NCBI GenBank assembly: GCA_946902985.2
Contig: OX336388.2
Coordinates: forward strand, 126,965,346-127,029,345
DNA from: Meconema thalassinum
Lineage: Eukaryota; Arthropoda; Insecta; Orthoptera; Tettigoniidae
Length of the DNA: 64,000 bases
Direction of reading: 5' to 3'
The notes under the pieces: generated by a model
Database searches by the model: none
What the model saw: the letters and a program-made list of their open reading frames with translations, nothing else
What the model was told of the DNA's origin: nothing
Part shown: positions 21,357-31,305 of the stretch, in pieces
Position numbering within the stretch: position 1 is the first letter of the stretch
Layout of the letters: every line of letters begins with the position of its first letter
Program-made: the position numbers and the translations under genes

Positions 21357-21890
21357 AAGAATTTGTTTGCAGCGCTCTGACCTTGGCCACAGCTTCACAC
21401 ATCTCCCCTTCAATCTCTTGTCCATCTTTCATTCCTTCTGCCTCTCCATTACCATCTTCTACACGACCCCCAGCATCACATACTATCTCACTCAACTTCT
21501 CTCCTACAATGCATATGATCTCCACTCTGTGCTCTTGCAACTTCACTTTCTCCTCCTCCTGCTCCTTCTTATCTTTCTCCTTCTCTTTCACCTTCTCCTA
21601 CTCCTTCTTCTCTTTCTCCTTCTCTTTCACCTTCTCCTGCTCCTTCTCTTTCTCCTCCTCCACAGCCACACTCACAGACACTTTCCAAGATTCTATTTCC
21701 TCTGTCACACCTCCTATTTCCTTATTTAAAAACTCTTTCAAGGATTCTTCCTGCTTCTTCATAGACTCTTCCATCCCTGTGATCTGGCTAAGCAGCATTT
21801 GGAGCAGACTATCTGTGCTATTGTGCATGATAAGGCCGTCCTTCACTGCTATTAAAATGATCCTTTATCGAGCACTGTACTTACTTTATT
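21357..21890 (-). pseudogene. gag-like fragment related to the tandem array
   Basis: Minus-strand frames 21598-21846 and 21355-21591 (one stop between) code a coiled coil, a Glu/Lys block and then VEIICIVGEKL...IVCDAGGRVEDGN. This aligns with VEIIRIVEERV...ICDVCDARGRKEDGN in the array at 1203-1760, and the DNA matches too (GTGGAGATCATA...). It joins the LINE endonuclease directly at about 21356, the LINE's truncation point. Confidence 0.65.
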
Positions 21891-22530
21891 AAAGTTTGCT
21901 TTTCTTCACCTTAACCTGCTTCCTTATCTCCCTATTTCGAATCCCACGTTGTAGCGTCATATTGTAACCTTACGTTCTTCTGTTTTTTTTTTATTAGGGC
22001 GTGGATGTATGACACACTAAGGTCATTTCGTTGACATATGGCACTTCCATACACATACTCTCACCTTGTTCTACACTCCACATCAAGCTCTCTTTCTCTA
22101 ATGTCTATCCAATTCTCCACATTTAATATCTGCCTCATCTTTCTAAAAAGTACTTCCTCTTTATTTCTTCTCAAGTACCAACAAATTTCAACATACATAA
22201 CTTAGCCTACATCATTCCTGCTACTGTCAATCTGAACCACTATATCTCTTCTCTGCTCATATTTTTCTACCATCTCAATAGAACATTACAACAGATAGGC
22301 TACTCTCATACAAAATCTTTCAGCATGGACTCATTCTTCTTTTCACACCCAATAATTATTAGATCATAAATACAATAGATGGCTGATGACGTCACATTGG
22401 TGAAACCAACATCTCGATCAGCTGACTAAAGGGAACTGCCGGGAACTGCGGATAGTGTGTAGCACTGAAATACTACACGTGATGATAGAATTGGGCTATT
22501 CTATTCTATTCATTACCGTACTAAGCCAGA
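21891..22530. other. non-coding; end of a THAP-type DNA element
   Basis: No gene is seen in 21891-22360. 22370-22440 repeats the 17748-17828 sequence and leads into a THAP start codon. Confidence 0.4.
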
Positions 22531-22605
22531 ATGGTGTATTACTGTGCAGCGTATGGATGTAAGGAGACGTTTAGGAAAGGATCGGGCATTTCTTTCCATA
22601 GATAG
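22531..22605 (+). pseudogene. truncated THAP-domain start
   Basis: 24 codons starting MVYYCAAYGCK. The C-x4-C spacing after the initiator region, and the following basic, Gly/Ser-rich residues up to ISFHR, match the first half of a THAP zinc finger. The frame ends at TAG and the second half (Cys and His) is absent. Probably a DNA transposon remnant. Confidence 0.55.
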
Positions 22606-22879
22606 GCCTAAGTTAATTCATTGTAAAATAACCCTAAAATTCTTGACTTCTTGACTTGTCATCTTATTAAACGTATGCACAGTGCGTTTGGTTGAGGAAA
22701 TTTTTAGATCCTTCTTAAAATGTAGGCAGCCCTAAATTAGTCAATTCTTCGTAGAATTTCAAAGTTCTGGGTTATTTTTGCGAAGGTTTCTATGATTCAT
22801 GGAAATTGGAATTTAAAAGGAAAGAGTTCATTGCTTGTAATGTTTTCCTTTGTAGCAAATTTAATGCATAGTTAAAAAG

Positions 22880-23165
22880 CAACGCTTACTAAATCAATGA
22901 CTTTTTTTAAACTTTATTTCCTTTCGCTCCGTGCGGAGCATAGGGCATCCAAGAATGATTTCCATCGGGCTCTGTTTGTTGCCAAGTTCTTCACTTCCCT
23001 CCAAGTCTTTCCCGCTTTTCTGGCCTCCTCTTCAATGGTGCGTTTCCAGGTGTTCCTTGGTCTTCCCCGTCTCCGAGCCCCTTGAGGATTCCAGTCCAGA
23101 GCTCCCCTTTCTACTGCATCATTCTGTTTCCGCAGAGTATGCCCAATCCAGCCCAACTGCACCAC
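22880..23165 (-). pseudogene. RTE-type LINE C-terminus
   Basis: The minus strand codes LGWIGHTLRKQNDAVERGAL, WNPQGARRRGRPRNTWKR and AGKTWREVKNLATNRARWK, the conserved C-terminal tail of an RTE/Jockey-type RT frame. Only the 3' end was retained, as expected for a 5'-truncated insertion. Confidence 0.75.
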
Positions 23166-23515
23166 TTAACTGCGAGAACTAAAAGCTCAAGCAGCCTTAA
23201 GCTTCCTATGAAGGCTTCCAAAAAGATGGTATATTGACTTTCACGGCCGGTGAATTAAAACTCAGCAATTCTTCTAGGTTTGTGCCGTGTCTTGTGTGGG
23301 GTTTCGCCTAGGACACCAAGCTGGCTCATCGGCGGGCTCTTGGTGTCCCCGCCCGGACTCCCACAGGAGTGACGAACTGCACGCCACCTCGCTTTATATT
23401 AGGTGCAACTGCACCACTTGACTGCGAGAACTAAAAGCTCAAGCAGCCTTAACCTCCCTATGAAGGCTTCCAAAAATATGGTATATTGGCTTTCACGGCC
23501 GGTGAATTAAAACGA
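23152..23515. repeat. direct repeat with ~250-bp period
   Basis: The segment from CAACTGCACCACTT to TTCACGGCCGGTGAATTAAAA occurs at about 23155-23263 and again at about 23407-23514. A ~140-bp spacer between the copies is present once. Confidence 0.65.
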
Positions 23516-24003
23516 AAGTAGCAATGAGTAACCATAGCGTGAATAACATCGGTGCTGAGTTGGCTATACCTGCAGCGGCACGTCCACTCAATCAACGCAG
23601 CTGGAATGTCTCTCCTCTTCCTTCAGCACCCTAAGACCATGAGCTGGTGGACCGTAGGTTATCAGACAAATTCCATATACACGGGGCTAAATGACTACGA
23701 TGTCCATGCCCCTCAATTGAAACAAAACAAGAAGATCGAATAGAAGTATTTGTAGCCTTGGGAAATCGAGATGTAAACCTTTACCGCATTACCCGATTCT
23801 GAGTACAATAAAGTGCAGATCACAGCAGCTACAACAGTCCAGCCGCTGAGCCACTGAGTGTCCGGTTCTGACGTTTGGCGATGGTGAGAGAAGAGGGATA
23901 AAGAGAACAATATAGCCAACTTACGGCATTGAGAAGCTGTTAATAGAACCTTGAAACTTGCCATCATTGTAATTCTTCTCTAGCGTCTTCACTACGTAAC
24001 GTG
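23516..24003. other. non-coding with a diverged SINE A tail
   Basis: 23640-23720 resembles the 3' half of SINE A (TTATCAGACAAATTC, ACACGGGGCT, and the CCCCTCAATTGAA end). Nothing else is recognised. Confidence 0.35.
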
Positions 24004-24364
24004 CTTGCCACGGTGGGTGAGTGGTTAACGTGTCGGACTACCAACCCCCAAGCTTGCAGGTTCGCTCCTGGCCGTACTACGTGATATTTTTTTTTTTGAA
24101 AGGCGGAAAAAACTACGACTCGCATGTCAAAGAACCCATTTGAATTCAGTAGGCCGAGTTCATAATGGCAAAATTAATCTCGGGAGTTTCCGCCAACACA
24201 AAGTTCCTCATTTCTCTACCAGAAAGCGCTATAGTGTTCAAGGAACTTAGATATCTAACCTCCTTGACTTTCATAGTGCTTCAAGGAACAAGCTACCCTC
24301 TGGGTGTCAAATAACAAAGCTTGCACCCTGCACCCGAGGCTATCCGATATTATTATTATTACTA
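24004..24364 (+). mobile_element. tRNA-derived SINE, family C
   Basis: The head GCCACGGTGGGTGAGTGGTT (box A) and GGTTCGCTCCTGG (box B) leads to a body with GGCGGAAAAAACTACGA and GCTTGCACCCTGCACC and an (ATT)n tail. Copies also occur at 54590-54962 and 56745-56935. Confidence 0.7.
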
Positions 24365-24574
24365 TGTAACGTGGAAGTCCCACACCCCATTTGCAAATTT
24401 TATACATCATTTTGTTATTCCGACGTTTTGCGGTTGCAAATCCTAAATTCCTCGATCACAGTGGAATTCTGCCTATGTTGGCGAAGTCGCTTACTACCGA
24501 GTACCATGAAAAATGTTGTCCGCTGTACCAATCAGCGGTTTGTCCCGGTAACTTGACTTGAGTTATTTCCTTTT

Positions 24575-25195
24575 ATTCCTTGTAGGAACAAAGGGCAGTT
24601 ACAAACTTCTTCCATCTCACTTTGTTGTTGGCCATTCTTTTAATTTGGGTCCATGTCTTTCCTTCTGAGACGACTTCTCTTTCTATTAATAATAATGTTA
24701 TTGTATTTACGTCCCTTTTAACTACACTGGCTTTTAGAGACGCCGGGGTGCCGGAATTTTGCCCCGAAGGGGATCTTTAACGTGCCAGTAAATCTACTGA
24801 CACGGCTCCCTCGCATTTGCGCACCCTCTCTTTCTATTGTCCTCCTCCATGTTGCTCGCGGTCGTCCTCTATGTCTGCTGCCCTGCGGGTTCCAATCCAG
24901 GGCTCTTCTGGTAACATCGTTCTCCTCCTTCCGTAGTGTGCCCAATCCAGCGCCATTTCCGTTCCTTAATGGTCAGGACTATTGAGTGTTGGTTTGTAAT
25001 TTTCCACAGCTCCTCATTGGATATCACTTTTGGCCATCTGATGCCAATGATCATTCTGAGGCATCTATTGATGAACGTCTGCAGTTTGCTATTCATAGTC
25101 CATGTCTCACACCCTTAGAGTAGTACCGACTTCACATTACTCTGGAAGATTTTCCCGGAAAGCCGGTCTTTAAATTTCGCTCGATGTTGCCAAGG
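24575..25195 (-). pseudogene. RTE-type LINE 3' fragment with a nested insertion
   Basis: The minus strand codes KLQTFINRCLRMIIGIRWPK, then RKWRWIGHTL, RRALDWNPQGSRHRGRPRAT and, after an interruption, GKTWTQIKRMANNKVRWKKF. The coding line is interrupted by 24688-24826, a short insertion flanked by the 12-bp duplication TCTCTTTCTATT (24676-24687 and 24827-24838). Confidence 0.75.
24688..24826 (-). mobile_element. 5'-truncated SINE/LINE tail inside the RTE fragment
   Basis: 139 bp with an (ATT)n tail on the minus strand and a GACGCCGGGGTGCCGGAATT body motif. The 12-bp TSD on both sides proves retrotransposition into the older RTE fragment. Confidence 0.75.
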
Positions 25196-25419
25196 CTCTC
25201 TTCTGTAGTCCATGTGCTCTGTGTGTTAGTACAGGTTTGTTGTTTTATTGTCTCGTGTGTGCACAATTCCCGGTTAACTGTGTGTATGTATATTACTTTA
25301 GTAATATGGTCAGCGGTTCGTCAGAATTCATTTAAAAACATGTGAAATATTTTGTGTAGTCCACGTTGTTCGCGGTACAGAACCGGCAACGCTGTCTCCC
25401 TCCGTTATGAGAAATGTTA

Positions 25420-26619
25420 CCGGGTGAGTTAGCCGTGGTCGTTATACCCCGTTTAGACGTCCCGGTTGCGATCGCGATCAGGCGCCGATCCAGATTAAGT
25501 TGGGACGTCTAAACGCAACAGGATAACATTATCGCGATCAACTTTCCCTCCAACAAGATCAGCCCGATCCCGTTCCCACAACGAGATAATCGCGTTCGCG
25601 GCCATTGCGATCGTCGGTATGTTCTATCCTCCTGCTGTGTGAGTGAAGTAGGCAGTGGAAATGATGGCCATTTTGTATCATCTTGTGTTTTGAAAGCGAG
25701 ATGTACGTAATGTTGGCCATGATGGTTGTATTTATCTTGGTTGATATCAGATATAAGAAGATTGAGAGAAACGAAATAATGGATGGAGACAAACATACCA
25801 GTGTTTAAACGCTGAAAAAAATATTAGCGTTGGGGAAAGTCGATGAAGACGATTAATAAAGACATACATTTATTGTCATAGACATAGAAGGGATTCCGAT
25901 AGGGACAAATAACTCTGGACGAACAAGAAGTATTTATGCAATAAATCGCGTAGACCTAATTCTAAAGATTTCAAAATATTTTTATTTCCACACCAAGGGT
26001 AGGCCTCGCCTACACGTCTCTTCAGGATTTGTATATATTTAAGAATATGTATTAGCAGCTTGAATTATGTATAAAGAATAACTGAAATACTTCAAAACTG
26101 GAGGAAACCAACTACTGTAAATTTCTGCTATAACACTTGGAATTCAAAAGTTGGCAGACCTTAGCGATGTCATGCTGTTTTACTCGATTATCCTGTTGTT
26201 TCATGATGTGACGTCTAAACACGTACCAATGACAAATGCCGTTGATCGCGATTGGACATTATCCAGATCAGAGATAATCGGGATCGCGACCGAGACGTCT
26301 AAATGGGGTATAACGGCATGACTGCTGGCAGTCGCTCACATCCGGGAGGCGAGGAGGTTCGAATACCCCTGCCGGCAACCTTGAAGATGGTCTTCTGTGG
26401 TTTCCCATCTTCCTTCCAGGCAAATGCCGGGGTTGGTCCCTAACTATAGGCCACAGCCGCTACCTTCCAACTCCTCGTCCTTACCTTCCAACTTCCCTCC
26501 CCAACGGTACTTGTAGCTCACCCATTGGGTGTCCGTCTCGAAGCAGCTACACAACTGGCGAGCCGAACATGTCCTCGGACACTCCCGGCACTAAAAGCCA
26601 TACGCTATAAAAAAAGAGG
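25420..26619 (+). mobile_element. SINE family B, split by a MITE
   Basis: tRNA-like head CCGGGTGAGTTAGCCGTGG, box B GGTTCGAATACCCC, body ending GACACTCCCGGCACTAAAAG and an A-rich tail. Flanked by GAAATGTTA at 25411-25419 and 26620-26628. The head is separated from the rest by the inverted-repeat element 25446-26309. Other copies: 31066-39056 (minus, split), 46797-47118 and 51388-51725. Confidence 0.8.
25446..26309. mobile_element. TIR element (MITE-like) inside SINE B
   Basis: About 864 bp with termini ACCCCGTTTAGACGTC and GACGTCTAAATGGGGT. Both subterminal regions are rich in GATCGCGAT palindromes. No transposase frame is found. The flanking bases (TTAT/ATAA) do not settle the target duplication. 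Confidence 0.75.
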
Positions 26620-26628
26620 GAAATGTTA

Positions 26629-26938
26629 GAGCCGGACACTCGGCGGCTGGACTGTAGCTGCGTACTTGACCTTGACAGCTCAGTGGTAGGAGAGGGGTGT
26701 AGAGCGGTGTGGAGATCGTGTAGAATACATCCATGCCTGAGAATATTGACGTTGAAGCGCGACAGTAGCAAGTTCCCTCGGACATTACTACACAAAGCCA
26801 ATGCCGTTTAGCGTGGCAAATGTTTTACGCTGCAGTAGTGGGGCGGACATTTGCAGAGCTAGCTGCCGGTAACTGTACACGGGGCTGAATAGAAGAATGA
26901 TAATCATATCTCAAAGACTCTTAATGAGACATCTAGTA
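26629..26938. other. unassigned sequence
   Basis: No gene or recognisable repeat is seen; only a short ACACGGGGCTGAAT-like word shared with SINE tails. Confidence 0.3.
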
Positions 26939-27706
26939 CAGTGAGATTCTTTTGCTGGAGCGGGACTGGCGGCCGACTGCCGGGCGCGCGCGCCTTCCGC
27001 CAGCCTACCGAGCTGGGGCCGCACGCTTGCGCGAGGCGGAGACGAGCTAACCAGGGTCATTAAAGTCAATATGTCACTAAACTTTCATCAACTAGGGTGT
27101 GTAGTGTCAGCGCACAGATTAGAAGGTGACATAAACAACAGCTGCAATATTTAATTAAAGAAGCACAGATGTTTTTTTTTATTTCTTGGGAATGTGGATG
27201 ATCTCAAGTCACCAGTATATTTTCACAGAGGATACAAAAAATATTCTCCTTCAGCTGACAGACAGTAACTTTGAAAGTTACATCGATATATTAAGTAGCT
27301 ACTCCTTCACCCCCCTGCGTGTCTACTGTAATTAATCGAAGCACGGACCTAAGTCCGTTTGATGTTCAATTGTGGGTTAATTTAAAATACAAAGTGTACA
27401 GATCAATTACCTGTACTCTAGTGGAGCTGGAGAACAATATACGGCAGCAGATATCCCTCACAACAGAAGGGAATTACAACGTATAAACGCTAATTTATTT
27501 ACACGGTACAACCCGCCTGTCTGTGAGCTGAAGGAGAACACTCTCAGCTTCTCCCGTGGATAGGTAAGTTCTTTAATCATGATTTGCTGCTGAATTTACC
27601 ATTAATTAATGTACTTTGTTACGGTTTCCACCGACGCGCAATCCGCGGTGCGAGCTCGGTTGGCTGGCGGAAGGCCCGGCGTCGCTGCAGCAAAAGAATC
27701 TCCCTG
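26939..27706. mobile_element. non-autonomous TIR element with 5-bp TSD
   Basis: 768 bp. The left end CAGTGAGATTCTTTTGCTG pairs with the right end (minus strand CAGGGAGATTCTTTTGCTG), and similarity continues for about 80 bases, including CCTTCCGCCAGCC. Flanked by TAGTA at 26934-26938 and 27707-27711. GC-rich ends and an A/T-rich middle; no transposase. The superfamily is not settled by these data. Confidence 0.75.
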
Positions 27707-27797
27707 TAGTAGGGTTTTTCAGTCGAAGTTCTTGCGAGATGTCATGTCATAAATAACATAGTCATAGCATTCTAGATTCCTTTAAAAAATTACTCAC

Positions 27798-27884
27798 CAC
27801 CAGTTTCTCACAATCACCACACCCATCAAGCGCTTTGGTTTTCTTCAGAAGGCAGTCACATATCTTCTTCAAATGTCCTGCTAC
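27798..27884 (-). CDS. upstream exon, probably of the Tyr/Ala-repeat gene
   Basis: 87 bp, 29 codons, acceptor ending TTTCAG and donor GTGAGT, phase 0 at both ends. It codes a Cys-rich peptide (VAGHLKKICDCLLKK, then DGCGDCEKLV). The phase fits the next exon at 12045 and the paired Cys pattern resembles it. The joining intron would be about 15.7 kb. Assignment to the same gene is inferred from strand, phase and Cys pattern. The first exon and start codon were not found. Confidence 0.5.
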
Positions 27885-28074
27885 CTGAAACACGAAGGAA
27901 GAGAATTTGTTACTGTATTTACCGAAGCATCGTGGTCAAAGAGCACATCAAATTTCAAAATTAACTAATTAATTATAAATAAGTTAAATGAATAGATACA
28001 TAAATGAAATAAATAAGTAAATAAAACTGTAAATCTCTACAAAGTCCCTGATTCTTGGATGTCAGGGTAATCTC

Positions 28075-28650
28075 GAGAACCACTGGATGGATTTTGATGC
28101 GGTTTTCACCATTCTGTAAAGGATATCTCGAGAAACGTTTCTGTAGAAAAAACATTCATTTATCACCATAGGAAGCCGAGCAGTAACGATTTTAGTGAAT
28201 CTAGTCTGAGAAAACCCTGCCGTTCGTGCGCCTTTTAAGCTTACGCTGCCTAAACCGTTAAAAATATCTATATACTATGAGTGTAAGAATTGTTCAGCAT
28301 GGAAAGTTCTACAAAAAAGTCCACGACAGCATATCTCTATCTTTAATACATCGCCCACTATAAGTGTTTTTACGTTTTCATTTCTTCCAACAATCTCCAT
28401 TCAGTGGAAATTTAAATTACTATATAGCTTCGGAGTGAGTTTACGAGCTGCGAGCCTATCACCCCAGCTTCGGCCAGCATCAAACTGTCGAGTTAAGACT
28501 TCAGAGAAGAGTCTATGTGTCGCTGTTCACCTCTGCTTTTTTGAATTGCGTTTGGGACCAGCCGTCCGTGCGCCTTTTAATCTTACGCTGAGTAAACCCT
28601 TTAACAACATAATTTTATGCCTTCAGCTACCTGATGTAGATCTTACAATT
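28075..28650 (+). repeat. interspersed repeat family G, copy 1
   Basis: Begins AACCACTGGATGGATTTTGA and contains TAAACCGTTAAAAATATC and CGAGCCTATCACCCCAG. The same order occurs at 40745-41079 plus 41582-41760. No coding potential or terminal repeats were found. Confidence 0.6.
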
Positions 28651-28734
28651 TGATGCCATTCAGGTGATCTACTTTCCAATTTCTACGTTCTGCTTAGGGG
28701 GGGGGGGGGAGGAGAGGTTTCAAGCTTATGATTA

Positions 28735-29170
28735 TTGTTGTTTGAGTCTTCAGTCTTTAGACAGGCTTGATGCAGCTCTGCATGTCTCCCTGTCCTGAAC
28801 TAATCGTTTCATCTGTACACAGCTACCACACCCTACATCCGAGGCAATCTGTCTAACCTTGGTAAACCTCTACAGTTCTCGTCCTCGACCCTTTCCTTCA
28901 TACTAACTTTTCTATTCCTGGGTGTCTTAGTAGGTGTCCTACCAACCTATCTCTTCTCTTCATTAGCAGTCGCCAGATACATCTCTCCTCTCCCACTTGT
29001 CTTAATACCTCTTCGTTTGTAACCCTATCTAGCCATCTGATCTTCATCATTCTCCTGTAATACCACACTTAAAACGCTGCAATTCTCCTCTTTTCTGCTG
29101 CTCCAACACTCCAAGTTTCACTTCCATATAGCGTCACGCTCCAGACAAAGGCTTTCAAAAATTAATTCCT
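28735..29170 (-). pseudogene. RTE-type LINE 3' end
   Basis: On the minus strand, broken frames code LECWSSRKEENCSVLS, ENDEDQMAR and GKRRGIKTSGRGE-like segments typical of the post-RT part of RTE-group elements. The 3' terminal words (CAAGCCTGTCTAAAGACTGA on the minus strand) resemble LINE 3' untranslated regions. Several stops. Confidence 0.5.
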
Positions 29171-29288
29171 AACACCTAAATCTATATTCGATGTCACGAA
29201 ACAAACAACAAAACTCAACTCATTTGACGCTTTACGCAGCTTTCCAGCCACGCTGACGGAAGACAGAAGACTTACCTGGTAAGGTGAA

Positions 29289-29785
29289 TGTAAAGGCCAT
29301 TTTTGATTTTCACCACGGAGGCCCGGGTTCGATTTCTGGCTCTGCCAAGATATTTATTTCTGGTCCGAGGGCAGGAACGGGGTCCACTAAGCCTTGTGTG
29401 GTAAAACTGAGAAGAGGTGGGTTCGATTCCAATCTCAGCCATCCTGGAAGTCGTTTTCCGTGGTTTCTCACTTTTACTCCAGCCATCACAGTGGCAAAGG
29501 TTATCAGACAAATTCTACACACACGCAAGTAATCGAGGTAGAATTTGGGTAGGAAGCGGCCGTGGCCTTAAGTTAGGGCATTTGCATGGAGTAGAGGTGA
29601 GAAACCACGGAAAACCACTTCCAGGATTGCTGAGGTAGGAATCAAACCCGCATCTTATCAGTTTTGCCTCACGAGGCTTAGTGGACCCCGTTCCAGCCCT
29701 CAGACCAGAATTAAATATCTTGGCAGAGTCGAACTCAGGCCTCTGTGGTGACAGCCAAGAATGCTAGCCACTGCTCAGCGCCCGC
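29289..29785. repeat. two SINE D copies in inverted orientation
   Basis: 29289-29530 (plus) and about 29545-29785 (minus) are copies of the same tRNA-derived family (plus copy: GGCCCGGGTTCGATTTC and GGGTTCGATTCCAATCTCAG; minus copy: the mirror words), making an imperfect palindrome of about 500 bp. Confidence 0.65.
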
Positions 29786-30161
29786 TTTGAGGTTTCATTT
29801 AACTTCACTCCAAGGATTATTATCATGTTGGAAGCCCTCTTTCAGTCTTGCCCTAGTAATCGAAATTTAATGCTTTCCAGTCGGTCAACGTGATTGTACC
29901 CAATTATAATGGGTGGTTCGCTAATCCTGAAAAAATATTACATGATAATAAATACACTTGGATGGCCAGTTTCGATCGTCAAGTGAATACCTCCGGGCAA
30001 GAAGGTTATAACCCACACTTAGTCGCCAAGTCCGGTTTCAATGCAAAAAGGTTGTAATCGAGGCTAGAGTTGCGTCTGGCAGGTTAAAGTTGGCAAACCT
30101 GACATATTTCCGTTATATTTTTAATGATAAAGTGTAGGCCGGGAGCAAGAAGGTTGTAACA

Positions 30162-30356
30162 ATGGCTGACCAAGGAAGCATGACTGTGAGTCCGAAGTTC
30201 TTAAATGGTAGAAATAAGGGAAGAAAACGTAAAGTAAACTTAAGAGAGTGGTCAAGAAACGTGAGAAAACATAGAAGGAATACAGGACAACCATATATAG
30301 GACACAGAAATACACCGAAAACAGGGAAAGTACCATGTGAAGAGGTGGGTGCATAA
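30162..30356 (+). pseudogene. start of a basic protein of the TIR element
   Basis: 64 codons, MADQGSMTV then GRKRKVNLREWSRNVRKHRR then TGQPY. The pattern RKRK-x5-W-x3-(I/V)RK-x2-R-x-(S/T)G-x2-Y is one I recall from the N-termini of uncharacterised, repeated arthropod proteins, so it may be the first coding piece of this transposon. It stops at 30354-30356; the rest is missing or deleted. Confidence 0.4.
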
Positions 30357-31305
30357 AGGTTGTATGATTTAAGCTTTAGGTTACCACAGTAGGCCTACTC
30401 CTGTAACGGAATAAATATATATTATTAGTATTTTGTTTCATTATTAGGGCATTGAAGTTGTAACAGTGTTGTTTCAGGAAGAACTGGATTGTTACAGGAA
30501 CTATAATATATAACTACAGTACCCAGGCCCCGGGCTATAAACGGGCATACTGGGCATTTGCCCATGGCGCCAAATTTTAGGGGGCGCCTAAATTTAGGTG
30601 ACGATAAACGCAGAAAAAGGTTGACCGAACAATCTCAACATTTAAAAAAATAAGTATGACATGGAAATCTTTAGAAAGTAGGATAAAATAACTATAATTT
30701 TCGTGAATATAAAATTAAAGTAAATATAACATACATTCGTAATATTTATGTTTAATCATGATTATATTATAATACAGTATTATAATATGATCAGTATTAT
30801 CTGTAATGGATACTAGTGTTGGCAACAATGTAGGCAGTGCACGGTTGACGCTGTTGGCAATACTCATGGATTTACAACTGGCGCATGCGCCGCGTGATCT
30901 TGTCAACTTCCTAACCTCAAATGTTTGATTTGAAATGTTTCTGTATATTGTACTTTTAAAATTTAACTTTTGAATTTTTAATCTTGGTTTTTAGTGTGAT
31001 TAATGTATCAATAAATGGCTACAAAACTGTATGAACGACTTACTTTTCTTATTATTTCCTGTGTGTGTTTTTTTTTTTTTTTTTTTTCGTATGGCTTTTT
31101 AGTGCCGGGAGTGTCCGAGGACATGTTCGGCTCGCCAGGTTTGTAGCTGCTTCGAGGCGGACACCCAATGGGTGAGCTACACGTACCGTCGCGTGTGGAA
31201 TGTTGTCTGGGGAGGAAAGTTTGCATGTAAGGACGAGGAGTTGGAAGGTAGCGGCTGTGGCCTGTAGTTAGGGACCAACCCGGCATTTGCCTGGAAGGAA
31301 GATGG

